A stretch of DNA of 64,000 nucleotides, taken from assembly GCA_034008185.1 (NCBI GenBank), contig CM067082.1, positions 88,163,684 through 88,227,683 on the forward strand, written 5' to 3'. The notes under the pieces are model-generated. The model was not told the origin of the DNA and searched no databases. It was given only the letters and a program-made list of their open reading frames with translations. Shown piece after piece: positions 12,936 to 25,553 of the stretch (position 1 is the stretch's first letter; every line of letters begins with the position of its first letter). The stretch comes from Gorsachius magnificus (lineage: Eukaryota; Chordata; Aves; Pelecaniformes; Ardeidae). Both the position numbers and the translations under genes were made by a program.

Positions 12936-14785
12936 TATTGAAGTATTTAGGTCTAGCAATATTTTTCTTTGCCTCCCTTATGCAACTTGATCCCCATTTT
13001 CCAGTACTCTTGGCTTCAGCATTCCCACCCCAGTTTCATGTGTCCTTCCCCCAACCCTAATGCATTTCTTTATTCACATTTGTTATTCCTGCCAGTGATT
13101 TTAATGTAAAAATGGAAACATTTGGTTTAGCCTCATGCTTCCTCACACTCCAGGGAAAAAGCTCAAAAGGAGAGCCGAAGCACCCCACCCTCCAAGCCTG
13201 GCCAATCAACCTCACTCAAGCAACAGCCCTCTGCCACTTTTAGCGTCATACCCTGCCCAAGGCCCATGACGACACAAGGGACTAAAAAACCAACCTGTGC
13301 GACCAGCTCCTTGCACAGCTCCCCACCACTGTCTCCCAACAAAGAGAGAAACCTTCCGCAAGGGACAAGCCTGGAAGTCACCTCAGTTGCAGGAGAACCG
13401 CAAACCACAAGTGATAAGCAATCCTGAGCTCATTGCATTGTAGGAAGACTTATTCCAGGATCTGAACCAATTTTTATTCCTTTTTCCTTGCTGGACAAGG
13501 GGTGTCACATGTGCTCAGTCACCCACCCCCCCACCCCACTGTCTTAAATTTAAGTTTCCTACTCTTTGTCCTGCATCCCAGCACCATTTGACCCCACTGT
13601 TCCTTGCTCCAGACCAGCATTAGCTCATGCTGGTATTGGGTTGCTCTAACGTCCCTTGCTGGTGTAAAACTCTAGGGGAACTTTACCTCCCACACCAAGC
13701 AAGAGCAAACGGACTAACCGGCCCCAGGTAACGAAACAGTGCAACACTGCCTTTCATACATCTCAGGGCTTCATACCTCTGCACAGTAGCAATGCCCAAT
13801 ATTTACTTTACAAAGCCTTTTTGTCTATCATCTTGTTTTTACTGTCTACAGTTAATTAAGAGTGAAATTAGCCTAGATCTAATCAAGAATAGTTTGAAGT
13901 CCTGTAACTGGATCCACTCATGTGCTTGAAGTTGTGCAAGTCTATAGTCAGTTTACTAGATCTGGATCAGAGTACAAGCCCAGGATGAATGTGTCTTAAA
14001 GTACACTGAATTAATAAACACAGGATGAAATCAATAAAGTGTCAAGTGGCACTGATTTGGTACTGCATGAAGAGTTATGGGAAAATTCATGATAGAAAAG
14101 AAACCTCATGGTACAAGACAGAACTTTTCAAACTTGCCCAGCACCAGGCTGGTGAACACAGCAATATGGGTTTTTCTCCCACTCAGATGACATTTAGGTA
14201 GTGCTTCTGTTGCGTTCACAGTACCCACAGGTGTTTCTTCAAGAGGCACCCAGTTCATTGAGGTCTTCCTTGGTATTTCAGACAAAGGTCCATTTTGATG
14301 ACACTTTCAATAGAAATTAATTTTCTGGTTTCCTTGACAAATCACCGCACACAGCACGGTTATAAAGAGCCTGAATAAGCCTTGTTGCTACCATTGGAAT
14401 CCAGAAGGTAGTACACAAGCAAGAACTTCATGACCAAGCAGTTAACTTACTAAATATTAGCCCACAAAACTATTAATAAGTTAACATTCACTGCTACCTA
14501 AAAGTTATTCCTGAAAAAAAAATGCATTTTCTTTAGAGGTTGTATGACAATATAAAAAAAAAATCTTTATCATATCTTAGAGAACCAAAAGTAGATTAGC
14601 ATAAGTCATCCTTAAAGACAATCCTATCATCAGCCTCCCAACCCAAAAATATTTGGGACCCGCACACTCTTATTCACAGATTAGCTACAAAGCCTCTGAC
14701 GGTTTTCAGTTAGCTCATCTGTAGATAGCAATCTAAAGGCAAACTCACAGCACCCCGTCCTGACCTCACCTTTTAATCGGAAACC

Positions 14786-15349
14786 GTGACACTCCTAAAC
14801 ATACAGTTGGCACATGCATTTTCACACATTGCGTTCAGTTTGGCTTATCCTTTACACTCATACACCCCATGCCCGCCAGACTCCAGTGGGACCGAGGGCA
14901 GGCAGGTAACAGCAGGGTCACCTACTTCAGCCCATGCAGCAGAAGGCTTACCTACTCTGCTGCTAAACCTCTCCATCCTGAGCCTACACATACTGCAGCC
15001 TGACCTCCCTCCTAAGCCTATATGCACCACAAAGGTCCAAGAAATTAGCTTTCGCCAGTTTTATTTAAAAGCTGATATTGAGAACTTGGTCTTGCAAGGT
15101 CAAATGAGGGGTCGAGGGCAAACCCAGCCCCTGGCCTTAGCCTCTGTTCAGATGCCGAAAGCTACTCAAATACCTCCTTGGGTTGCAGAAACCCACGCTA
15201 GAGTTCAAGAGAAGATAGAAATCAATAGTACTGCTTTGCTTTACCAGTCAAGGCCATACCCAAGTCCTGCTTTCAACATATTATCAGACATGACTAAAGG
15301 GCATCAGAAAATTAAAACCTTACTGGGAGGAGATGGGCGAAGGAGCTAA
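14786..15349 (+). other. Open frame (187 codons), coding status unknown
   Basis: A plus-strand frame with ATG start. The first third is hydrophobic (LAHAFSHIAFSLAYPLHSY), followed by leucine-rich segments (LPTLLLNLSILSLHILQPDL) and a polar C-terminus. No domain or homologue is recognised. It may be a chance open frame. Confidence 0.1.
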
Positions 15350-15470
15350 ACTGCAGTAGCCCAATACCTACAAGATCTTCAGCTCATTGATCTTAAATTG
15401 AATTCACTTTCTTGTTCGCCACTATACTATTGTTGATCAACCTCTATTTCAATACTTTCAGGTGACTACT

Positions 15471-15486
15471 ATTTAATGCATTAAAT
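15471..15486. other. 16-bp perfect AT-rich palindrome
   Basis: ATTTAATGCATTAAAT equals its own reverse complement. It is the longest perfect gap-free palindrome noticed in the window. It begins an AT-rich unique stretch (15470-16060) with further TAAT cores such as AATAATTACGG and CCATTAATTCAG. Confidence 0.6.
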
Positions 15487-18400
15487 AATTACGGCTAATA
15501 GCCAACCACTTTGTGACTACACTAGTATCACGTATCTTGAGGAATCTCAGTGTTTGTGAAATGACATGTGAACCCTACATCTCTGATCACTTGTTGAGGC
15601 GCAGCAGCAGTTTAATAAAGTGAAGAATGCCTTAACTAACAGACATTGTCATGAAAATACAGGTAGATCCCACACTGGCATCACAGGAAAAGCCCAAGCA
15701 GTATTACTACTACTCACTTCAGTTTTACGTCTCCTCCAGAGAGACAAACCTGCTCCAGGTAAGCGAACTACGTTACACACAGTAAATTAACTGCCTTTTA
15801 AACACACCTTTCCAAATTAATTATATATTGCTAAATGCCACTCAGGCTCTTCTGGCATTCTTTATCCACTCAAACCACAGCTTTCTGACATTTATAAAGT
15901 TAACTGAATAATTTGATTGACTTCCTGCCCATTAATTCAGAGGGCTGTGCATTATTCAGATTACCTGAATAGAAGAAAATGTTTACTTTATTCTAAACTT
16001 CACTCCCATTGCACTGATGAGACAAGCTCCCTCCGTATAACATTTTAATTTCATTTTCTGCTGCTGCTAAAAGACACTTCCAGAGATATTGCACTATTTC
16101 AAATTCACAGAAAACTCAGAAGATGAAGCAGGGTAGGGGGGCTTTTGCTTTTAGAGTCTGAAGCTCAAATAAGTGCTGAACAATGCTTTAGTTCAATTAT
16201 TTTTTAGCATTTCAGAACAACTCCTTTGTGATTTTATGTTCCTTCCTTGCAAGGCAGTAAGAGCCCATTCAAGAGTCCCCCCATTGAATGTTTTGTGGGT
16301 GTTCTTTATATAAAACTATATAAGACAACTGTACCTGGGCTTGTAAAAAACAAAATATGTTGACACCTATATATTATTCATGCTTTGTTAAGACACAAAT
16401 AGCAGCCTTCAAGCCCTTCCTGCTGGAAGGCAGCTCCCGTTGCACAGCTGTCCCCAACGCCCGGGCGCTTACAAAGTGTTCAAACACAAACAAACCTAAA
16501 CCACATTTCATGGAGCCCATCAGGTTCTTTGGTGAAGGGTTTTAAGGCAGGCAGGGGGGTATTAGTTGTTAGAAGAGGGGGAAAATACAAAGAACAGATG
16601 ATTGCAGGGCTCAGCCGAGCCCAGACAAAGACACTGGACACAAGTACCTCTAGGCTTGGAGGGCAACATTTTTCAAAGCTCTCAAGTCACCTCAAAAACT
16701 ATTCTCAGAAGGGACGCAGACACGATAAGATTAATTTATTCAGGCATTAAACACCTCAAAATGCTAGGTATTTAAATAGCCTTAAGTATCTGGTCCTTTG
16801 GCATTTAAGCTCTAATGAGAATTTCTTAGGGATGAAGCCGTTGCAGTGTTTGGAGAGCTCTGTGCTTTTCGGCACGCTTTCAGGTTGATTCAGTCCCTCA
16901 GTCTCCATCCCTGCAGCATCTAGAAGAAATTCCAGTCCAGAACAGATCTTTGTAACTGAAGTCTCTGGGCATTATGGTCAACAGGCTGCTACAAGTTACA
17001 ATTATCTTTGTTTCTCTGGACCTGAGAATCAAAATCAACTTCACTTTGACTGTAGTCTCACCGATATGTAATTGAGTAAGCGATAACCATCAGGTCCTTT
17101 GCCTGGAGAAGTGAGTGGTTAGCTTGCGCACATCAAGAGACTGATTTAAAAATCAATTAAAAACTCTGACATGGGGCGATTTTCTCTCTTAAGGGATTTC
17201 AAACCTGCAAAGCCAGTGACGGGGATCCTGCAGAACAAAGCACATGCTGTCGGATGGTGGGGTCCATGGCAGGCACGCATCAAACCACACGCACGGCATT
17301 TCAGATAGCTCATGTATTAAATTGAATGCTGTTAGGCTTCGGTGGCTGAACTGGACACAAACAAGGTATCCTTAACACAGGCCTCCTTAGTATAGATGAC
17401 TTCACATAAGAATAAGGGATGCTGTTTTCTAAAGCTTAGGAAATGTCATGTCCATTTTAATTAAATAGAAAAAGTTCTTTAAAAAAAAAAATATCAAAAG
17501 ACACCATGCTGATAATGAGTTAGTAAACATAAAGAGCCCATAAAGAGCCAGGCACCTGCAGGTACTTGTGGTTCAAAAAGGAGCATCATGGTATTTCTGC
17601 AATCAATCTCCTTCACCAGTGACATCTAGCAAACAAAACATAACCTACGCAGGACATAAATTACACCAAAAAACAAAGGTATGCAGGACATCAGTTATAA
17701 GACAAAGACAAATAACAGGAGATGCTTGTACACTCTGCAATGTAACCAAACAAAAAAAAGAGATAAATCCAAAGAGACACATGGAAAGGTAGAAGGATGA
17801 GCAAGGAAGACAATCACTGCAAACAGTAAAACCGTCCCTAAAGCGTAGTCGAGGAGGGAGGAGACAGCACCAGGAACACAAAATCTTGTTGCAGTCCTGG
17901 AAGGAGACTTTTTTCAGCCTTGATGTCCCAGCATTACACCACATACTTAATCTGCTCAGACCTGAAGCTGGCAGCTCAAATACCAGACTCTAGAAGCATC
18001 TCATACCTGCACGTTGAGAGCATGATTTGTGTTCCCAAAACTACAAAAACTCTGTAACCAAGCTTGCTCTAAATAAATTATGGTTTTTCATGATGAAATC
18101 ACCTATCAGGCTTATCTAGCAACTTTTGGGTAATATTATATTGAAAAGTATGTTTAATTCCAGTATCTAGTTAATATCAGAGTTTAGATCAGCAGCCCTG
18201 ATCTCCTCCACCTCTCCTGGCAGGAAAGGATAACGTCCCTAAACAAGCCTCTTATCCCAAGAGCGATTGCACCGCGTCCTTGCACGCTTCTGTTATCACT
18301 GAATCCCTCTTGCCACAGGAAAGATGGAAAGAGACCAGAAGAGAGAGACTTTAGAGATGAGGAGGGTTCCCAGCCTCCTGCATTTCTCTTCTGTCTCTGG

Positions 18401-21400
18401 TGTTACTCCTGCCTTTGTGCAAGTGCTACTTCCAGTTAGATTAGATTATTTCCCTTCCCCCAGCCCTTCCTTGGTTTGGCCACAAGACTAGAAATCCATT
18501 ATTAACACAGCTTTACTCATTAATCAAGGTAACCTTTTTTTGCTTTCCAAAGTTTCTCATGTTCTTATCTTTGCATAATTGAGCATTTACACTTCAGAAG
18601 AGCAACACCCGAGGGAGTGGGGGCAGATTTGGAAAGGTTTGGGTTCCTTCCCCCACCCTTAAGTTTAAAAAACGAGGGGAAAAAAAAACAACTCTGAAAG
18701 GGGATGAAGTTAAATTACCAAAGCCTTAGGGCAGAATAACTTAAAGACTGATAATGTGTAAGAGTTTCTCTCATTCACCTCTGAAACTAACATTTCACAT
18801 GACAGGAAATCAACAATTAATGGAGTCATAACATTTTGTCCATATACAGGAGCATCTTATCAAAAGGTACCCAACAGCCTCCCAAGCCTTCATTTTGCAG
18901 TCATCCCTCCACAGCAGAGACAACTGTGTCAGAAAACTCCACCTCAACAGATCCAGCCATTTCCATTAGAAGTCACAGGTTTGAGCAAACTCTGCCCAGT
19001 CGCAGGCAGGGTCCTAGCGGAACCCTCTCTTTTTGGGCAGGATGCTCTTTGGGCAAGTAGTCTGGGCTGCCAGAGCCTCAGGCAACCTTACCAGCAACGT
19101 CTTGCTTTAACCAGGGATTATTTCACAACCCAAAGGCTCTAAAAGCCCCCAAAGCAGTGCAGGCATGTCCTGCATGCCCCCAAAATCAAGAACAACACCG
19201 AGCTCTTGGCAGCGCCCAAATCCTGACCAGAACAAGCCAGCACAAGCAGCCCAGTGAGCCAAACGCCTTCTCTGTATGTTTTGCACGTGCATCACAAGGA
19301 TGTTGTTTCCGAAAATATTCTGCTGCTTAAGGCTGCACTCGTTTCTTCCAATAGGTAAACTTTTCTTTATATAACATTAGTTTCTTCTACAATAGCCCTT
19401 GTATACTACTTCTTTTCACAGAGCAATAAGAGGGGGGTTTTACTACAGAAAGAAGAGGAATTAGAGTAGGACAGTCATGAAAGCATGGAACAAATACCCG
19501 CAACAGTTGTCTAACTGTCCCGTTTTATCACTATCCTGAAAAAAGTCATAAAAGCAAAAATACTGCTTCCAAGTAACAGCCACATAAATTCACTCTCAAT
19601 GATGCAGCTAATTTGTTATGGGATATTTGTTATTTTAGGCTTGATTTTCATGGATGAAAGTAATGCATTTCCTGCTGTTGTTACTGGTGGTGGGACCATA
19701 ATTCATTGTAAACATCAACAGCATCCAGAAAACAATTCACCTGTAAAAAGCTGACTGCTGTGACCAAGAAAATATCTCAGGCATTGAAGAGAATCAAAAG
19801 TGGTTAGTAAGACATGAAACCCTCTTCCCCCCCCAATGAGTTGCAGAATATTTGAAGAGCATTACAGCAATGAGTTCAGCTCACCAGTTAATTTAAGACA
19901 ACCCAGAGTAGAGGTCATGTGGGTGAAACCTTGTCCCCAGTATTGCTATGATTTCTCTCAAATTTGAAGGAAGAAAGATTTCTCTCCACAAAAGATAGTG
20001 CAGAGACATACTACGTCCCAGATTCAGGCTCTCGGGCAGCAAGTCAAGCATTTTACAGATCAGACATACAATGGCTAAATCCTACTTCAGCATGACTCGA
20101 GCTACAACCCTTTGCATTCGTAGCACCACACAAGCATTACGCACTGTCATGCATGGTAAGAGTACATGGAGGCAGAAGAGTCAAACCCTTCCAAAAGGTC
20201 TATACCCATCTAATAAGCTCAATTTTGCATCAAGACTTATTACTGAAGAGTGCATGCCTTTCCTAGAGATACGTACAGTCACACTAGTCCTCAGTCTGTC
20301 TCTCCCTGGTCTTTTTCCATTTGCCTGATATCAGTGGATATCCAGCCTCACATCTAGATACAAAACATTGTTATTTGGGAGAGGCTTCTGTCTGGGAGAT
20401 ATTTTAAGGCTGGTGAGTCATGGTCAAGAACTTCTGTCCTCATGACAAATCCCGTACAACTCTCCAGACAGTACCCCACCACAGGTTACTGAAACCTTAG
20501 ACTGAACCCAACACCAACCATTCTTAATGTACAAATCAGTTTATGTCCTAGTCCCCCAAGTAAGAGGCTGAATATTGGTTCTATAAACCAGGGATAACCC
20601 AGCTCTGAGCAATGCTCCTGATCCCAGTCAGACATTTATGTATCCAAACAATACAAACAAGCAATGAGAAACTCCACAACCCCAAACTGTCTGTGTATTG
20701 ATTCCATCAGAAATGCTTCCAATTTAAACCCTGAAACTCTGGCCTTGCCTGTGCCAGCCCCTTCTCAAAAAAAGCCATAAGTAGAGACCATTTCTGCACC
20801 ACAAATTTATTCACTACTTCCTTGCTGCATTTTGCAGCTTCTCCAGGGCTACTTACTGGGACTTTGTTTCTTAGCACACCTTGTTTCAGAAAGTTTAGGA
20901 AATGAAAAAAAACCAAAAACATTCACAAACCACAAAACAAAGTCTAGGCTGGTTTGCATTTGTTTTGAAGACAGTTTAAAAAAAAATAAACAAAAAAATT
21001 TCAGAACATCCCAAGAACTGCTACTGCCGCTACTTCCTCTAATGCATACAAGAACTGATTCAATTTGGTTTTCGTTCTGTCTTGTAACACTTGGGCTATG
21101 CTTTTATTCGCAAATAAAATTTACTGAGCATTGGAAGATTAGGAAAAAGCAAGATGTGCTTAACACTTGGTGCACTTTATTGAAAATTTAGAACAAGCAA
21201 GGCTTAACTTAGCTCTAAAACTAATAAATACTTTAGTTGTTTTGTGTTATGGGTAGCGTTCAGTGGCTTGCAAGACTAATTAAGTAATCTTGAGTTTGCT
21301 CTGAAGGCTAAGCCATCCTAAATGGCTTTAAATTACATTCTATCAAGCTAAGCTTAGAATTAAAATCCTCATTTGTAATAACGAATTTTACTGTGTATAA

Positions 21401-24146
21401 ATACTATTAGAGGGGACACTTTGGAAAGTTTAGTAATCTGGATGGCTTCTGGCCCTCTCAGCAAACAGAGAAATCCTAGCTTTCTCACAGCTAAAGTCCT
21501 CGTCAGTGTTTGGAGATGAAGATCCTCAGGGGATATACAGGAAGAAAAGTGCTTCTGGGGGAGCTTTGCATATGATGGCAACTCAAGGAGGAGACAGAGG
21601 TGTAAGTCAGGCTGGGGAGCAAAGGCAGCTGGTCATGGGCAATAGCAGCAAGAAAGGACAGGCTCGCCACGTAACGAGAACTACCCTGATATTTTATCTG
21701 CTCCATGCAGTCCATAGCCAGCACTAGGGAGGCTCGACTATAATCCATCACTACCCAGTACTGTGAAAAGAAGTCACCAGCACATCCTACATCCACTTTG
21801 GTTTATAGAGTCATAGACAAATTATCTGAGATCACAGCTCCTCCTTTGTATGCAGTACTCAGGTGTTCATTCCCCCTAAACAAAATGCACCAACAGCAGT
21901 ATTTTTTCCACCTGCAAGCATATAAGAGGCAACCCCAGGCATGCAGGGAGCCACTGCCCAGGCTGCAGAGCAGAGTCGGGCAGACACACGCATCACATGG
22001 AGCAAAGGTGGCATTTTGCTGCAAGGGTTTTGCCCTATCATCACCGACCATGCCTGCAACTCCTCTTTGCAGGAGGGGGAAGAAATAGCTGTGTGCAGTA
22101 AAAACCCATCCCACAGCTCTCAGTCCGATGGGCAGCAGGAGCAGATGCCAGCCCCTCGCATCAGGCTGTCTCCCATGCCAGCTCTCCGAGATGAAAGGGA
22201 TGACCCACACCTGCTGCAACGGGCATGCTGAGGACTTCTTCTGAGCACAGCAGCTTTGATCCCCAAACCACCTGAAGTTAGCGGAGGCATTCAAAAAATA
22301 CAAATCCTTTCAGAGGAGGATGGTTTTCCCCTCTTCAAATAATTAACTCATATTTTTCATTCGTCCGGCAGGACCAGAGACAAGCTTGCTGTAGGAGAGG
22401 CATAACAGGCCACTCGTCCTTTTGGCTGCCGCCTGCAGCACATGTGGTGTGCTTAGGCAGTTTGAGCCCATTAAACAATAGTTCCTCCTTCTCTTTCATT
22501 AAAACCATCCTCAAAATCCTGCCTGGCATCTCCCTTCAGTTATGTGGCTTTTTCTGTGCCTATGTGCATGGAGGGGAAGAGGGGAATCTTTTTTTTTTCC
22601 ATGATCACTTTCCCCACTGACCTAGTGGTTGAGAAATACCATATGTTTTCACTGTTTGTCTTTACTTTCAGCTCTTCCACAAACCAAAATGTGAAGCGAT
22701 CCGTGCTTTCACTGGCACGGCTCTGCCTTGTTTTCTTTCCCCCTTAACGGACTCATTCATGTGTGGGAGGCTTTTGATCCTGGATTTAGATATTCATCCC
22801 TACTTTACATAACCATAAGCAATGGCAGGTACTTCTGCAAACTACCGTTGGGCCCTTGTGCCCTGTGCACAGGAGGCAGAAGTCCTAAGCCATCAACAAC
22901 CTCCTTCTGCTTTAAGCTGCCCCTTTGCAAAATAAGCCACTGGCACTGAGAGAGAGAGAAACAAGACGTATGTCAATGTACAGTGAGCAAACACAAGAAA
23001 CTTTTTCTGGGACCTCCTGTCCCCCCCAGTTTGCTTCTTGTGCCGACACGCAGCCTGCCGACCAGGGACCGAGGCCACCGGTTACCTCCAGTGCACACAC
23101 ATCAGCCCTGGCCCAGCCCACCATGCTGCTCCTGGAAGATGCGGTAGGGTTGGGAGGGGGCCTGTTCAGTTAAACTCTGGTGGAAAAGGGGGATATGGGA
23201 GGTTGGGGTTTTTTAAAGCTGCTATTTAATAACCTGGCAATTACCTAAAAGGGGAAGTTGGGCTCTGCACCTTTCAGACTTGGAGAAATTAAATCCCACA
23301 GCTCCTACCACCATAGCAGTGTATCTGTTACCCCCACAGGGGCAAGAGACAGACCCAGGGAACAAGGAATCCCTGAAGGCATAACCCATATTGCTGGGCC
23401 ACAGAAACACCTTTAAAAGCAGTTCCAGAATTTTCCACTTCACAATATAAAATTCAGTTTGGGGGGGTAACAAAGATTACCAGAAATAAAAACATTTGAC
23501 AGCAAATATGTTAAGCAAGTGACTTAGTTACTGCAACCACTAAATTCATTTTTTAGTTCTCAGAGAAATTCATTCTTTGTGCAGCTCTACTTTGGGGAAG
23601 GCAAGAGGTTCCCCGCACACACATTTTATATTTCCCCCAGCTCACCCCTACAGGAGGAAACACACAGCCCTCACACCCCATCTGTGCAGGACACCCAATA
23701 CAGTTACCCAGTGCAAGAAATTAAAGTTACTCACCACATGGCTTCAAAGCTCCAACAAGCCCACCTCTGAGGGACATCCCTGTGCTCCACCACAGCATCT
23801 TTTAACACGTGGCTGTGGGACAAGAAGGAGCCTCTGAGACTTTAAGGGCTCTGAACAGTTTATGGACTTCTGTCCTCTCCAGTGACTGCAAGAATCTCTC
23901 CAGACAGACAACAACTTAGACCATACTTACTTCCAGAAACAATGCATTCAGGATACAAGCGCACCCTAAAGTCACCACAAAGCTCTGCTGCGGAGGTCAG
24001 CTCAGTTCTGCTGCAAGTCACCAAAGCAAAGGTAGCCCAGGCAAGCAGGGGCACCACCGAGGAGAAAGCAGAAACAGTCTTGCACCAAGGCACAAACAAA
24101 GCAAAAAACAGATCTAAAAGAAGGGGAAGGAAAATCAAAAGGGGAA
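15487..24146. other. Unique noncoding DNA
   Basis: AT-rich, TAAT-containing sequence at 15490-16060 and 21150-21380 might be regulatory. Open frames at 21803-22303 (minus) and 23860-24328 (both strands) overlap and have no domain. No repeat family is recognised with confidence. Confidence 0.55.
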
Positions 24147-24159
24147 GGGGGGGGGGGGG
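24147..24159 (+). repeat. G13 run in purine-rich context
   Basis: Thirteen consecutive G residues preceded by GGGGAA and A-rich purine sequence from about 24110. Homopolymer length is likely polymorphic. Confidence 0.92.
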
Positions 24160-25016
24160 CAAGCCACTAGCTAGCCACAGGTTCTGCTTAATTACAGCAG
24201 CTGATTGCACTACATGGGAGGTGGCTGTGCCTGTCACCTGGGCAGCCTCCACACGTTCACCTGGGGAGGATCTCTGCTCAAAGACACTGACCCCCCCATC
24301 CATTCTTTACTGTCAAATTCACATTTAATACCCTTGACATCAGGGCACAGAGCCAAAGCTTTTGTAGCCCCTGAGCAGCACTGCACCTTGGCCTCTTCTA
24401 TTTTCCGATGTATCTTCTTTAGTATCTGTTGATGAGATCTTCGAGCACCTGTAAAACCGATACGAGATCTAAGAGAAATCAGTGTGTTACCTTCCACTAC
24501 ACAGCAGGAAAGAGAAAGAGAAAATAAATGCTGTTATTAGATATGGATTTACCTAAGGAAAATGTTGTTAGAATCTGAACAAACCGCTACAGTTCTGTGC
24601 TGTGGATGGTGCAATAATGAAAAATATTATTGGATATAAAGGAAAATTATGACACTATAATGTAACACAGACAAGTGAGAAGACTTATCAGTCATTATCT
24701 AGAATACAGTGGACTCCTGTGGTTTCATTTTTCATTACTAATTTAATGTACTTACAATGCTACATGATAAAAAGTGAAAAGGAACAATAAGAAGTGAGCA
24801 TCATGAAAACAAAACAGGATCTGCAGAATTCTGAGATTTCAATAAGTTACTTGAGAACATGTCCCAAGATCCCTTGAGAGCTGAATAACATCCATTAACA
24901 TCCAATAAAAGATCTAATAACAGAAACATAAAAGAAATGTGAAAAGAACATTTTAATAAACACAAATTATGAAATACATTTCTTTACATATCAGAGTTCT
25001 GCTATAGGAAATTATT

Positions 25017-25553
25017 TCAGAGAGAAAAAACCAGTTTTGCTAAGAAAGGATGCTTTGCAAAGGCTAGCTCAGCGATCACACCCCTGTGATTCAATGTAAG
25101 CAGTTTATTCTGCATTCTCTCACGAACCCTTAACCCTTGGGGTCTTGCAGCATACTCTCTTGTAGCCACATAAATGACAAATAGCCCCATGCAAGTAAAC
25201 AGACTTCCACCACAGTAAAGCCGTCCTGAGAGGATAATCACACCTTGCATTGGTTGCTGGGAAAATGCTTGCAAACGTACTCTGCATGTCTTCTGGGGCA
25301 GATTCACAATGCAGCAAATACAAGCCAGTGCCACCTCGAGCTTGGTGGTCGAGCTCAGGTCAAACAGGTTCTCAAGGCTAACTAGAATGAGCTGCCGTAA
25401 GAGCCCATTTAGCCACAAGTCAGCTAGTAGCAAAACTTTAAAAAAACAGATAGATCGGGGAACCCTGGCCAAGACCACGGTGAAATACAGCCATAGGATG
25501 CCTTGCAAGTGTGTAGGACCCTTGGTATTTTCTTTGCCGCCAATGAGAGTCAT
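25017..25553 (-). other. Hydrophobic open frame (178 codons), coding status unknown
   Basis: This stop-free frame starts with ATG and encodes a conspicuously hydrophobic product with several membrane-like stretches: ILWLYFTVVLARV early, LALACICCIV-like residues in the middle, and LFTCMGLFVIYVA later. It contains many cysteines. No family is recognised. There is no splice context or poly-A signal that I can defend. A frame of this length is expected occasionally by chance in 64 kb. Confidence 0.12.

Larger units (their letters stand above)
10761..14785. other. Unique noncoding DNA
   Basis: A G+C-rich patch at 11020-11400 is followed by AT-rich DNA from 11500. The palindrome and triple-motif site near 12 kb and the A14 tract at 12922 are the only structures noted. 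No gene is recognised. Confidence 0.6.

Noticed and set aside
21803..22303. 166-codon minus-strand frame
   Set aside because: It overlaps open frames on the opposite strand, has no domain, and its composition follows the DNA's.
22440..22510. Possible CR1 phrase 'GGCAGTTTGAGCCCATTAAA'
   Set aside because: Only one short phrase resembles CR1-L and the flanks do not continue the match.
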